From ChocPot-Mid sp043804925 (GTDB lineage Bacteria > Bacteroidota > Ignavibacteria > Kapaibacteriales > UBA2268), in NCBI GenBank assembly GCA_043804925.1, contig JAZDIP010000104.1, forward strand, positions 103,813 through 167,812: a stretch of 64,000 nucleotides of DNA. The letters are read 5' to 3'. Under the pieces are notes generated by a model. It was given only the letters and a program-made list of their open reading frames with translations, was not told where the DNA came from and did not search any database. Shown here in pieces: positions 41,955 to 51,385 of the stretch. Made by a program: the position numbers and the translations under genes. The stretch's first letter is position 1. The number at the start of each line of letters is the position of its first letter.

Positions 41955-43550
41955 TTACTTATCTTCATATCTTTCGGGATACCTTGTAAATCCAGCCAAT
42001 CGCATACAAATTAAATCCTGAAGATTGTGTACTTTGCTCAAAGGTCCGGTAAAATTATTGAACATAACCGAGAAGATAATTGTTTCGTCATCTCTTGACT
42101 TGATATAGCCGCATATAGTTGAAACATTATTCATCGTTCCTGTTTTTGCACGCACTCTTTTTTCAGCGGCGGTTTTAGTTAGCCGCCTTTTCATGGTTCC
42201 GTTTTCTGACGGTGCTGCTAAGGATAACCAAAATAAATTTCGATGTTCGGATTTATAAATATTATTTAAAATAGTTATTAATAAATTAGGTGTTAGCATA
42301 TTTAACCTGGACAGACCGGAACCATCAGCGATGAAAATCTTATCGGTAGATTGTCCAATTCTTCCCAAATATTTCTTTACCTGTTCAATTCCATTTTCTG
42401 TGGAGCCAAATCCGGTTATTTCTCTTGCTATAGTTTTTAATAACATTTCAGCAGCAAGATTATGACTTTCCCTGTTTATAATTTTGATAATTTCGGATAA
42501 TTTTGGAGAAAAATAAATAAAATCTTTTTCCAAAAAAGTATAATCAGGTAAATACTCCAAATCATCTATATCTGCAACAATCCCCTTTTGTGAAATACTG
42601 TTTTTTTCTAAATAATCTTTAAAGAGATATAGAAAATACAATGTAGGATTGTCGATTGTAACTGATAATTTGTAAGTTGACAGTGATGTTGAATCGTAAG
42701 ATATATTCCCATAAATCTGAATATTGTTCGAGCACGCTTCTTTGATAGCATAAATATTTGTAGCTTTTTCGGATTCCGATGTAACAACATTGTTGGTAAC
42801 ATGAACATAACTTATATTTGGGAATAACAACACTGTTGTCGGTTTTCCGGCACTATTGCCGCTTTCAATAGTAATGTCAATTTTGTTGTCAAGAATCGAA
42901 AGAGCATTGATTTGTGCAGAGTATGTATAAATAATATCATCAATTTGCCAGCCGGGTGCATAGAAAGCGTCATCAAAAAAATTATCATCACCGATAATAT
43001 CTCCTTTAATGGATTTTATACCGAGGGAGTCAAGAATTTTCATAAAATAGTTAAAAATCTGAAAAGGATTGCCGGTAAAATAGTCAGACAAAGATGGGTC
43101 GCCATAACCACGAATATAAATATCACCAATAAATTCCCCGTTCTTTTCTAAATCTCCATCAAGGTACATTCTTGTTTGGAATTTGTAATCGGCACCAAGG
43201 TATCTGAGAGCAGTAGCAGTTGTTAAAATTTTTTGATTTGATGCCGGTATGAAATTTTTATCTTCATTTTTTTCATATAAAATTTCGTTTGTCTCAGGTG
43301 AAATAACGGAAACACCTATAAAAGAATTCTCAAAATTTTTATTATTAACCAATGATTCCAAATCATTTTGCAACTCCTTGATTGGAGATACGGCTTTTAA
43401 TGTATCTTTTTTTGGTAACTTAAAAAGCACTTGTGAATTTACTGAAGGAGAAATATTTAATATTAGGGTACAAATCAAAAGCAGACGGCAGACGGAATAC
43501 GGCAGTGCTTCGACAAGCTCATGATGACAAGTCTTATGTTGACATTGCAT
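41955..43550 (-). CDS. dacB: D-alanyl-D-alanine carboxypeptidase/endopeptidase (PBP4 type, S13)
   Basis: 531 residues. A periplasmic S13 penicillin-binding protein that trims or cuts peptidoglycan peptides. The SxxK motif is SNQK (S104, K107) in FIPASNQKILTTATALRYLG, SxN is SHN in NRESHNLAAEMLL, and KTG is in RVRAKTGTMNNVS near 467. A large insertion domain lies between SxxK and SxN, as usual. The first 24 codons are dispersed-repeat sequence (CTTCGACAAGCTCATGATGA on the plus strand at 43508-43527 and GCAGACG heptads), followed by a hydrophobic signal (LLLICTLILNISPSVNSQ). The true start is uncertain and may be a non-ATG codon nearer the hydrophobic core. Confidence 0.9.
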   Translation of the reverse strand: MQCQHKTCHHELVEALPYSVCRLLLICTLILNISPSVNSQVLFKLPKKDTLKAVSPIKELQNDLESLVNNKNFENSFIGVSVISPETNEILYEKNEDKNFIPASNQKILTTATALRYLGADYKFQTRMYLDGDLEKNGEFIGDIYIRGYGDPSLSDYFTGNPFQIFNYFMKILDSLGIKSIKGDIIGDDNFFDDAFYAPGWQIDDIIYTYSAQINALSILDNKIDITIESGNSAGKPTTVLLFPNISYVHVTNNVVTSESEKATNIYAIKEACSNNIQIYGNISYDSTSLSTYKLSVTIDNPTLYFLYLFKDYLEKNSISQKGIVADIDDLEYLPDYTFLEKDFIYFSPKLSEIIKIINRESHNLAAEMLLKTIAREITGFGSTENGIEQVKKYLGRIGQSTDKIFIADGSGLSRLNMLTPNLLITILNNIYKSEHRNLFWLSLAAPSENGTMKRRLTKTAAEKRVRAKTGTMNNVSTICGYIKSRDDETIIFSVMFNNFTGPLSKVHNLQDLICMRLAGFTRYPERYEDK

Positions 43551-43673
43551 TGTGAATCCTTTTTTTGGTTAAAAGCTGATTATTCATCTGAATATTTACT
43601 TTATAAATTAATGTATAATTTTTTCTGTAAAATTAACATTAATATTTTAAATTTATTATTATTAATACATATT

Positions 43674-46097
43674 CTACTTACTAAACGAACACTGCACACT
43701 GGGAGTGAATGAATCTTCCCAAATTATCTGACTAATATAAGACCCAGAAGTTACTTTCCCATCTTCGTCAAAACTTTCATGCGACATTGTAACTCCAGAC
43801 AGATGACTTGATACGGAACTACCTTCAACTCTATAAGTATAGTAATTGTATTGGCTTGTAAAAGGTAAGCTTGAAGCAGAAAAAGACTCTTTCCGTTCCT
43901 GCATTTTTTTACCTTTTAACCATACTATACGGGTCATATTTCCGGAACAGGACACAACTGTTTTACCGTCACTTGATAATGAACCACTTATAGAACCTGT
44001 TGTCGTTGTTGAATCCCAAAATATATCGCCACCAGTTGAAGAATTAAATGGTGCATTAAATGAAGTACCATTCCAATTGACCTTATCAGAAATAAAAATT
44101 AGTAGTTCACTTTGGTTTTCTTTCTTGAGGTCATTTGTTATTTCAACCCAAATGTAGCACTTAAAATCCATCCTTGTCATCATCTGTACTTTTCCAAGAA
44201 TACTTTCCTGAATAATAAACTCAATAGAGTTACTTGTTTTATTATTCGATTTAAGATTAAGCTGGTATGTACCGTTTGCAAGGTCAGGCACCTCGCATTC
44301 GATTTCAGTTGGAGTCCATGAGTTTATAAGACACAGTTCATTTCCAATAGAAACTTTTCCCCAACTGCCAAAGTCTTTCCCGAAAATTGTAATTTTATCT
44401 CCTTTTTGCCCTGAACTTGGTGATACAGAAGAAATAACAGGAGTTCCGGGTTCAGGTTTTTTATACTGAACGTTGAACCATTTAAAATCTATAAACAGAT
44501 CTCTTTCGTATCCGTCTCTATCAACTACGCCAGTTTTCCACCCATAGATTGCCATTCCTAGAGTATTATTACCCTCTTTCAAAATCAATCTTAAAACTCC
44601 ATTGGGTAAATGGTCTTTTGCTATTGAATTATCTGCCAACACATTACCGTTAACGTCATAAACCTGAAGCATAACATTTGAGGTAGAGTCATAACCCATT
44701 GCAGAAGCAGGGCAATTGGCATTAAGATAAAGAGTGTCTGAGCAGGACACAAAACCATCTTTCAAAGTATTAGAAGTCTTATTGATTTGTATTTGGTATT
44801 GTGGAAACGTATTTGGGTTAACATTACCAATAGTGCCATTTTCAAATTCTTTCCAGCGTTTGCCAATTTTATCCCAATTGATTAACGCACTCTTTGCACG
44901 ATAGGAAATATAGGGGTATGGCTTTGATGTGTCTTTCGCATTTAATTTTGCGATATAAGGATTAAATCCGTTATCGGTGAAAGTTATTATTTTTTCTTCT
45001 CCCGGATAGTTTGGGTCGGCAATATATAATTCACCTTTATTAAAATTAATTCCATAAGCAATAAGTGCATGACCTGCGTACTTTGTTTTACCGTTCGTGT
45101 ATTTGCCATCCTCTCTCCGAACCGCTACGTATTGAGGTTCTTTAGTTAGAACAAAAGAGTAAGCAAACGAAAGTATCTTTAGATCATCAATATCCTGATT
45201 CAAATCAATATTGCTTATCCATTTTTTTAACAACCAAGAATCCCAGTCCATATCTTCTTGAATTACAGATGCAAATTTATAACCTTTAGCATTATCAAAG
45301 TTTACATTATTTAGTAAGTCGTAATGACCAAATAAACTAGGGCTTCCATACAATTTCTTCTCATAAAAATACCACATTGCTGTTATTGACTGACCTGCAC
45401 AATGTCCTCCCGGAGCAACATATGAACCATCGTTCACAAATTCCCAGTCATCAACACCGGGTTTGAACTTTGTAGAAACAAGTCCTGTGCTTTCCAATAA
45501 TGCAATATCAATTGCAGTTACAATAATGTTTGCTGTATTTAGTTCGAATTGTATTTTTGGAACGAGTTTACCCAAAGCACTTTGTTCACTTTGGGAACCG
45601 TTAAAGTGAGATGTAACCACAGAAATTGAATTTGAATTAAGTTCATAAATCGGTAATCCTTCTAATTTACCGGTTTTTTCATCATACATGAAAGCCATTG
45701 CAAATTGACCTTCTATGAGGTTAATTGGGATAGTCAACTTCATTACTGAATCAGTAAATCCTCCGGTCGTACTTATGTGTATCATTGGAGTAATTGGATT
45801 AAAATAAGTACCAAACTTGTGGTTTTTAATCTCAGAAAATTTGAATGTAAAATTTGTTGTTGTTGGAAAAGAATTTTCAGGAACTTCCAATTTCATTCCG
45901 TCTAATTTTGTTCCCGTGCTTTTAATTTCTAAAATTGTTGATTGAGGCCCAACCGTGAACTCTCCAAGTTCAGTTTGTTTGCCTGTTTCAAATTTTGAAT
46001 TATTATTAATTGAAATAGGATTTCCTGAATCACATCCCAAAATTAATATTAAAATTACCAATAAGGAATTTATTCGTTTTAAGGATTTAATATTCAT
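43674..46097 (-). CDS. Lipoprotein with papain-like peptidase domain and IPT/TIG domain
   Basis: 807 residues with lipobox LILGC (C22). Residues about 45-165 look like a ZU5/beta-sandwich type region. Residues about 225-400 resemble a papain-fold cysteine peptidase: GGHCAGQSITAMWYF with C233, AGHALIAYGI with H343 and IADPNYPG with D361 give a plausible Cys-His-Asp triad. Residues about 553-635 are an IPT/TIG Ig-like domain (PVISSVSPSSGQKGDKITIFG). The C-terminal 170 residues are unassigned beta-rich sequence. Substrate and partners are unknown. The adjacent gene is a CueP-like lipoprotein, 150 nt away on the same strand. Confidence 0.72.
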   Translation of the reverse strand: MNIKSLKRINSLLVILILILGCDSGNPISINNNSKFETGKQTELGEFTVGPQSTILEIKSTGTKLDGMKLEVPENSFPTTTNFTFKFSEIKNHKFGTYFNPITPMIHISTTGGFTDSVMKLTIPINLIEGQFAMAFMYDEKTGKLEGLPIYELNSNSISVVTSHFNGSQSEQSALGKLVPKIQFELNTANIIVTAIDIALLESTGLVSTKFKPGVDDWEFVNDGSYVAPGGHCAGQSITAMWYFYEKKLYGSPSLFGHYDLLNNVNFDNAKGYKFASVIQEDMDWDSWLLKKWISNIDLNQDIDDLKILSFAYSFVLTKEPQYVAVRREDGKYTNGKTKYAGHALIAYGINFNKGELYIADPNYPGEEKIITFTDNGFNPYIAKLNAKDTSKPYPYISYRAKSALINWDKIGKRWKEFENGTIGNVNPNTFPQYQIQINKTSNTLKDGFVSCSDTLYLNANCPASAMGYDSTSNVMLQVYDVNGNVLADNSIAKDHLPNGVLRLILKEGNNTLGMAIYGWKTGVVDRDGYERDLFIDFKWFNVQYKKPEPGTPVISSVSPSSGQKGDKITIFGKDFGSWGKVSIGNELCLINSWTPTEIECEVPDLANGTYQLNLKSNNKTSNSIEFIIQESILGKVQMMTRMDFKCYIWVEITNDLKKENQSELLIFISDKVNWNGTSFNAPFNSSTGGDIFWDSTTTTGSISGSLSSDGKTVVSCSGNMTRIVWLKGKKMQERKESFSASSLPFTSQYNYYTYRVEGSSVSSHLSGVTMSHESFDEDGKVTSGSYISQIIWEDSFTPSVQCSFSK

Positions 46098-46247
46098 ATC
46101 AGTTCTCCTTCTTTTTTTAAAAACACTAAAATAAACAAATATTTGCTAAAATTGAAGCAAAATTCCTTTTTCATCCGATTATATTGATACCGAATTTGAG
46201 TGTTTCTTTTAGGGCTATTATTTAATTGGAAAACCGAGTTAAATTAA

Positions 46248-46790
46248 TTATTCATCCAACTTAAAAGTTGTGAGACATGTTCTGCTGTCCTTATTTGTAA
46301 TAATGGTTTCACTTGAACTTAATGAACCATAAATGATGTTAATATTAATTGTCCGGTTGCGAGGAAGCCAAAGTTCGATAAATCCATTATCCATAGCTGT
46401 GTATTTATCATTTATAATTATATTTTCATTTGCTCCTGTTGCAATGACTTGAAGAACTTTATTTGAAAGTTCAGCTTTGCAAGTAGATATGTAATGAGTT
46501 GAACAACTATGAGTAAAATTGACATACGGAGCAATAGCAATATACATTTCATTGTCAGGTAAATTCTTGTGAACTTCCCTACCGTCAGGAAATTCAACAA
46601 CTAATTCCTCAGTGGTTACATAGCTCTTGATTTTTGGCAGTGAAACTCTCCATTCATTGGCTTTGGAAATTGCTTCTTTAATACCCATGTTGTTTAAAGT
46701 ATTAATTTCAACAATATAATTTATATCAGTTGTCGTATTGCAGGCGAAAAGAATTGTTGCCAACAATAGATATTTTAATTTTGATTTCAT
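46248..46790 (-). CDS. CueP-like metal-binding lipoprotein
   Basis: 180 residues with lipobox LFAC (C17). The body follows periplasmic copper protein CueP: LPDNEMYIAIAPYVNFTHSC..H.ISTCKAELSNK, then a strand pair, DNGFIELWLPRN and a final SRTCLTTFKLDE. Cys residues in THSC, STC and RTC correspond to conserved CueP Cys positions. CueP binds copper and helps metallate periplasmic enzymes in enterobacteria. A copper or related metal role here is inferred from similarity. No copper exporter gene lies nearby. Confidence 0.72.
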   Translation of the reverse strand: MKSKLKYLLLATILFACNTTTDINYIVEINTLNNMGIKEAISKANEWRVSLPKIKSYVTTEELVVEFPDGREVHKNLPDNEMYIAIAPYVNFTHSCSTHYISTCKAELSNKVLQVIATGANENIIINDKYTAMDNGFIELWLPRNRTININIIYGSLSSSETIITNKDSRTCLTTFKLDE

Positions 46791-47029
46791 ATAACTTTGT
46801 CCTACAAATTATTTATAATTGATACTATATAACTCTACAGCAATATAAATAAAATTTTAACAAAGAAAAACTATTATTTTTGTTAAGGTAATAATATTTT
46901 TCTGGAAGACTAAGAATCATTTGTGAAAAAAGTTTAACTATAATCTAAATGTGTTTATTTTTATCTATATATTTTCTTTACGTAACCAAACAAATCGTTC
47001 AAAAATGAATTTTCAAAATATTTTTCATC

Positions 47030-47073
47030 TTAACACAATCTTAACAATTTCTTAATATTATATTAACACTACT
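47030..47073 (+). promoter_or_regulatory. Pho box: four TTAACA direct repeats at 11-bp spacing
   Basis: TTAACACAATC (47030-47040), TTAACAATTTC (47041-47051), TTAATATTATA (47052-47062) and TTAACACTACT (47063-47073) form four contiguous 11-bp units. PhoB/PhoP-type regulators bind direct repeats with 11-bp period, and TTAACA is the PhoP half-site in Bacillus. It stands 61 nt before the start codon of the porin gene that heads the phosphate-uptake locus. Confidence 0.82.
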
Positions 47074-47133
47074 TGGATAATTTTGCTTAATATGTTGATA
47101 TAAATTTTTGAAATAATACAATTGGAGTAAAAA

Positions 47134-48240
47134 ATGGGGAAAATTTGGACAATAAGGATGACTGCAAGAATAATAGCTTTTACCATTATTATGTTTTTCG
47201 CAATAAAAGCGTATGCTTCTGAAAGCAAAACAGGTGATTTATCAATTGGTTCATTATCGTATTTATCCTACCAAACGGAAATCACGGATGCTGACGGTCT
47301 TCAGGGTGGTGCTTTTAAAATAAACAGGTCATACTTAACAGTTAAAAAATCGCTTTATAAAAATTTGGGTTTCAGAATGACTTTGGATGCAACTCAGGAT
47401 GAAACAGGCGATATGAAAGTCCGTTTAAAATATGTTTATGCTAACTATCTATTCGATGATTTGGCATTCGTAACTAAACCTAATATAGAATTTGGGCAGG
47501 TACATACCCCTTGGCTCGATTATGAAGAACATGTTAACTACTATAGAATGCAGGGTACGATGTTTATGGAAAGGTCGGAATTGTTCAATTCTTCGGATTT
47601 TGGTATCACTGCCGCAGGATATTTAGGAGGAGAGTTGGACGACAATTATAAAAAGACAGTCAACAGTAAATATGCAGGAAGATACGGTAGCTTCGCTTTT
47701 GGAGTTTATAACGGAGGTGGATATCATGCTAAGGAACTTACCCAAAATAAAACATTTGAAGCCAGATTGACTTTAAGGCCATTGCCGGATATTATTCCGG
47801 GTTTTCAAGTTTCTTATTTTGGTGTTTTTGGAAAGGGAAACACTACTTATGGAACAGATACTATTCCTAATTGGAATTTAAATGCAGCATTGCTTTCTTA
47901 TGAACATCAGTATTTTACTCTAACGGGTCAATTCGTGATGGGAGAAGGCAACCAGAAAGGAAAATTTGTTGATGATAATTTTAACGGAACAAATGTATCC
48001 GGTTATTCAGTATTTGCAGAAGGCAAAATTGATGAAAACTGGCGAGTAATTGCACGTTATGATGATTTCGATAAGGATATTGATATTGACAATAACAAAG
48101 AAAGCAGAATCATCGCAGGTGTCGGTTACGACTTCGGGCATGAAAACATACTGATACTTGATTTCGACAAAACTATGTACGAAGATGAAACCATTTTAGA
48201 TAAGAACATGATTAAACTGACCATGCAAATAAATTTTTAA
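47134..48240 (+). CDS. Phosphate-regulated outer-membrane porin (OprO/OprP-like)
   Basis: 368 residues with a signal peptide (about 1-29, ending KAYAS). The mature part consists of amphipathic strands typical of a 16-stranded porin: GGAFKINRSYLTVKKSLY, VRLKYVYANYLF, NIEFGQVHTPW, RYGSFAFGVYNGGGYH, SRIIAGVGYDFG and a final MIKLTMQINF with C-terminal Phe. The gene lies directly behind a Pho box and before pstS, which supports a role in phosphate or polyphosphate diffusion across the outer membrane. Confidence 0.82.
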   Translation: MGKIWTIRMTARIIAFTIIMFFAIKAYASESKTGDLSIGSLSYLSYQTEITDADGLQGGAFKINRSYLTVKKSLYKNLGFRMTLDATQDETGDMKVRLKYVYANYLFDDLAFVTKPNIEFGQVHTPWLDYEEHVNYYRMQGTMFMERSELFNSSDFGITAAGYLGGELDDNYKKTVNSKYAGRYGSFAFGVYNGGGYHAKELTQNKTFEARLTLRPLPDIIPGFQVSYFGVFGKGNTTYGTDTIPNWNLNAALLSYEHQYFTLTGQFVMGEGNQKGKFVDDNFNGTNVSGYSVFAEGKIDENWRVIARYDDFDKDIDIDNNKESRIIAGVGYDFGHENILILDFDKTMYEDETILDKNMIKLTMQINF

Positions 48241-48257
48241 CAATTATTATTAAATAG

Positions 48258-48280
48258 ATTCCTGCTGTCGCAGGAATGAC
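48258..48280. repeat. ATTCCTGC/GCAGGAAT hairpin repeat between porin and pstS
   Basis: ATTCCTGC (48258-48265) pairs with GCAGGAAT (48270-48277), followed by GAC. It is a small dispersed palindrome related to the one at 35736-35751. Confidence 0.6.
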
Positions 48281-48303
48281 AAACAAAAGAGGAGAATTTC
48301 ACT

Positions 48304-49338
48304 ATGAAAACAACATTATTATCAATATTGACTTTTATTTTTATTACAAGTCAGGTTGTATCGTTAAAGGCGGTCGAACTTATAGGTGCGGGAGCTACAT
48401 TTCCTTATCCATTATATTCAAAAATGTTTGACACTTATTATCAATTAAATAAAGTAAAGGTTAACTATCAGTCTATTGGTTCCGGTGGCGGGATTAAGCA
48501 GTTACTTAGTAAAACAGTTAATTTTGGAGCATCGGATGCCGTTATGGAAGATGCGGAAAAAGCAAAGGCACCGGTTGCAATTCATCATATTCCTACATGT
48601 CTTGGAGCTGATGTTATTACTTATAATTTACCGGGAAATCCAAAATTAAAATTGACACCTGAAGTTATTGCCGGTATTTTCCTTGGTAAAATAACCAATT
48701 GGAATGATTCAAAGATTAAAAAATTAAATCCAAAAGCAAAATTGCCAAAACAAGGTATTGTTGTAATTCATCGTTCGGACGGAAGCGGGACCACTTACAT
48801 TTTTAGTGATTACCTGTGTAAAGTATCATCTGAATGGGAGAAAAAAGTCGGACGCGGCAAATCATTGAACTGGCCTGTTGGATTGGGTGGAAAAGGTAAC
48901 GAGGGAGTATCAGGTTTAATTAAGCAGACTCCGGGTTCGATTGGATATACTGAGTTGATTTACGCTACGGGAAATAAAATGCCTGTTGCAAGCATTAAAA
49001 ATTCTTCCGGCAATTTTATTTATCCTTCAATTAAATCAGTAAGTGAATCTGCCAATATTAATTTACCCGACGATACTGAAGTTTCAATAACGAATACTTC
49101 TGCCTATAACGGGTATCCTATCAGCAGTTTTACATGGCTTTTGGTTTATGATGAATTGAATGTTGTAAACCTTAAAGAAGAAGAAGCAAAAGCTATGATG
49201 AAACTTCTTTGGTGGATGATTCATGACGGTCAGAAATTGGTTGAACCGTTGCAATATGCACCTCTTAGCCCGGCGGCTGTTAAAAAAGCTGAGAATCTTT
49301 TAAAATCGGTAAAATTCAAAGGGAAAAATATTTTATAA
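48304..49338 (+). CDS. pstS: Phosphate ABC transporter substrate-binding protein
   Basis: 344 residues with a signal peptide (about 1-23). It opens LIGAGATFPYPLYSKMFDTY, then YQSIGSGGGIKQLLSKTVNFGASDAVM (phosphate-binding loop), VVIHRSDGSGTTYIFSDYLC and TPGSIGYTELIYA, all hallmarks of PstS. It captures orthophosphate in the periplasm for PstCAB. It is followed by a 250-nt gap with a large hairpin before pstC, which could set a high PstS:PstC ratio. Confidence 0.97.
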   Translation: MKTTLLSILTFIFITSQVVSLKAVELIGAGATFPYPLYSKMFDTYYQLNKVKVNYQSIGSGGGIKQLLSKTVNFGASDAVMEDAEKAKAPVAIHHIPTCLGADVITYNLPGNPKLKLTPEVIAGIFLGKITNWNDSKIKKLNPKAKLPKQGIVVIHRSDGSGTTYIFSDYLCKVSSEWEKKVGRGKSLNWPVGLGGKGNEGVSGLIKQTPGSIGYTELIYATGNKMPVASIKNSSGNFIYPSIKSVSESANINLPDDTEVSITNTSAYNGYPISSFTWLLVYDELNVVNLKEEEAKAMMKLLWWMIHDGQKLVEPLQYAPLSPAAVKKAENLLKSVKFKGKNIL

Positions 49339-49402
49339 TCCCCAAATATTCATTAAATATTCATTAGAAAAGTAAAATATTGTGAGAAACATGACTGAAA
49401 CA

Positions 49403-49480
49403 GTCATTGGGAGGAGTGAAACGACAAAGTAATCTTTAGTAATTTTTAGATTGCTTCGTCACTCCGTTCCTCGCAATGAC
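49403..49480. repeat. Long inverted repeat between pstS and pstC
   Basis: The left arm (49403-49435, starting GTCATTGGGAGGAGTG) and right arm (49448-49480, ending CGTTCCTCGCAATGAC) pair over about 33 bp with few mismatches around a 12-nt loop. Each arm is a copy of the dispersed GTCATTGCGAGGA...GAAGCAATCT repeat seen at 35764-35797. Confidence 0.85.
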
Positions 49481-49587
49481 AATAGTTGATGTTTTGGGAT
49501 AATAATATTATAACTTTTTAGGTAGTAAATGAATAATTAAGTATAATATTATTAAAGCGAATGACCGTTACTACTGGTATTTAAATA

Positions 49588-50487
49588 ATGAAAAAAATTT
49601 TTAAAAATATAAAATTAAATGGTGATACATTTTTCAGATGGCTTATTAACTCATCTGTAATCGTGTTAGCTTTGCTTATTGTGGGGATTTTTGTTTCCTT
49701 GCTGGTTTATTCTTATCCCACAATTGCTGAGTTTGGGTTTAAGTTTATAAGCGGTAAAACCTGGGACCCTGTTGCAAGTGAATTTGGAGCTTATCCATTT
49801 TTAATTGGCACTTTATTAACTTCATTCATAGCTTTAATAGTATCATTCCCGATTTCTATTACTATCTCAATTTTGTTGAGTGAATATTTACAATCCGGAC
49901 TAATATATAATTATTTTAAATCTTCAGTGGAGCTTTTAGCCGGAATTCCATCAATAATATATGGTTTTTGGGGATTATTTATTTTTGTACCTCTTATGAG
50001 AGAGGCACAAATCTTTTTTGAAGTACCGCCTTATGGTGTTGGAATTTTGACATCTTCGTTTATTTTATCAATAATGATAATACCTTACTCTGCATCTATT
50101 GCCAATGAAGTAATTTCAATGACTCCGTCAGATATAAAGGAGGCGGCGTATTCACTTGGGGCAACTCATTTTGAAGTAATCCGCAAAGTCGTGATACCAT
50201 ATTCGAGTTCCGGTATTGTTGCAGGTATTTTACTATCCCTTGGCAGGGCATTAGGGGAGACTATGGCTGTAACAATGGTTATAGGAAATTCGCATATTCT
50301 TCCGGATAATATTTTCTCTCCCGGAAACACAATGGCAAGTGTTATTGCAAATGAATTTACAGAAGCTACAAGTGATATTTATCTTTCTGCTTTGATTGAA
50401 ATTGGATTGTTGCTCATGGTTGTAACTGCTTTGATAAACGTGATAGGTAAGTATATTATAAAGAAATTTTCGGTAAGTGTGGCATAA
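49588..50487 (+). CDS. pstC: Phosphate ABC transporter permease PstC
   Basis: 299 residues with six membrane helices. The N-terminal helix IVLALLIVGIFVSLLVYSY is followed by GTLLTSFIALIVSFPISITISILLSEY. The conserved EAA-type loop DIKEAAYSLGATHFEVIRKVVIPYSSSGIVAGILLSLGRALGETMAV contacts the ATPase. The order pstS-pstC-pstA-pstB-phoU is the standard one. Confidence 0.97.
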   Translation: MKKIFKNIKLNGDTFFRWLINSSVIVLALLIVGIFVSLLVYSYPTIAEFGFKFISGKTWDPVASEFGAYPFLIGTLLTSFIALIVSFPISITISILLSEYLQSGLIYNYFKSSVELLAGIPSIIYGFWGLFIFVPLMREAQIFFEVPPYGVGILTSSFILSIMIIPYSASIANEVISMTPSDIKEAAYSLGATHFEVIRKVVIPYSSSGIVAGILLSLGRALGETMAVTMVIGNSHILPDNIFSPGNTMASVIANEFTEATSDIYLSALIEIGLLLMVVTALINVIGKYIIKKFSVSVA

Positions 50488-50500
50488 TTGCAAATCAATA

Positions 50501-51385
50501 ATGAAAACTAAAATCGAAGATATATCTCAAAGCAAATATAAAATGAAAAGTTTGTCTTATCGCTTATTCAAAGACAGATTATTTAAAATTTTAGTTATTA
50601 CCATCTCCACACTTGCGACAATTCCATTGATTTTCATTTTATACTATATTACAAAGATGGGTTTTTCTTCAATTAGCTGGGAATTTTTTATAAATCTGCC
50701 GAAACCTCCAGGTGAAGTTGGCGGGGGGATTTCAAATGCTTTAGTTGGTACTTTAATATTAATACTTTTGTCATCCATAATTTCGATACCTCCTGCTATT
50801 GGTTTGGGAATTTATATGTCAGAAAACAGTACAAAAAAAATTAGTAAATGGATAGGAAGCGGTGTTGAAATTTTGCAGGGAATACCTTCGATTGTTATTG
50901 GTATAATCGCTTATGTTTGGGTAGTAAGACCTACAGGAGGTTTTAGTGCCATATCCGGTGCTGTTGCATTGGCAATGATGATGATACCATTTGTAGCTAA
51001 GTCAACTGAAGAAACACTGAAGATGATTCCGTTATCTTTAAAGGAATCTTCAATGGCTTTGGGTGTACCGTATTATAAGACTATTTTGAAAGTTGTTTTA
51101 CCTGCAGGACTAAGTGGAATTATTACAGGTATTTTGATTGCGGTGGCAAGGGTAGCAGGAGAGACTGCTCCTTTGTTGTTTACTGCTTTCGGTAATCATT
51201 TTATGACAGTGGATGTTACAGGACCAATGAACTCCCTGCCCTTATTGATATTTAATTATGCCGGCAGTCCTTACGAGGAATGGCATACATTAGCTTGGGG
51301 AGCATCATTTGTATTAGTGTTTATGGTTTTATTGTTAAATATTATTTCTAAATTTATAGCAAAAAGATGGAAAGTAAAGTTTTAA
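50501..51385 (+). CDS. pstA: Phosphate ABC transporter permease PstA
   Basis: 294 residues with about six membrane helices. The motifs are GGISNALVGTLILILLSS, GVEILQGIPSIVIGIIAYVWVV and the EAA loop MIPLSLKESSMALGVPYYKTILKVVLPAGLSGIITGILIAVARVAGETAPL. The ATG at 50501 is 14 nt after the pstC stop. A longer frame from 50477 would begin inside pstC. Its 3' end overlaps pstB by 19 nt, so the two are coupled. Confidence 0.97.
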   Translation: MKTKIEDISQSKYKMKSLSYRLFKDRLFKILVITISTLATIPLIFILYYITKMGFSSISWEFFINLPKPPGEVGGGISNALVGTLILILLSSIISIPPAIGLGIYMSENSTKKISKWIGSGVEILQGIPSIVIGIIAYVWVVRPTGGFSAISGAVALAMMMIPFVAKSTEETLKMIPLSLKESSMALGVPYYKTILKVVLPAGLSGIITGILIAVARVAGETAPLLFTAFGNHFMTVDVTGPMNSLPLLIFNYAGSPYEEWHTLAWGASFVLVFMVLLLNIISKFIAKRWKVKF

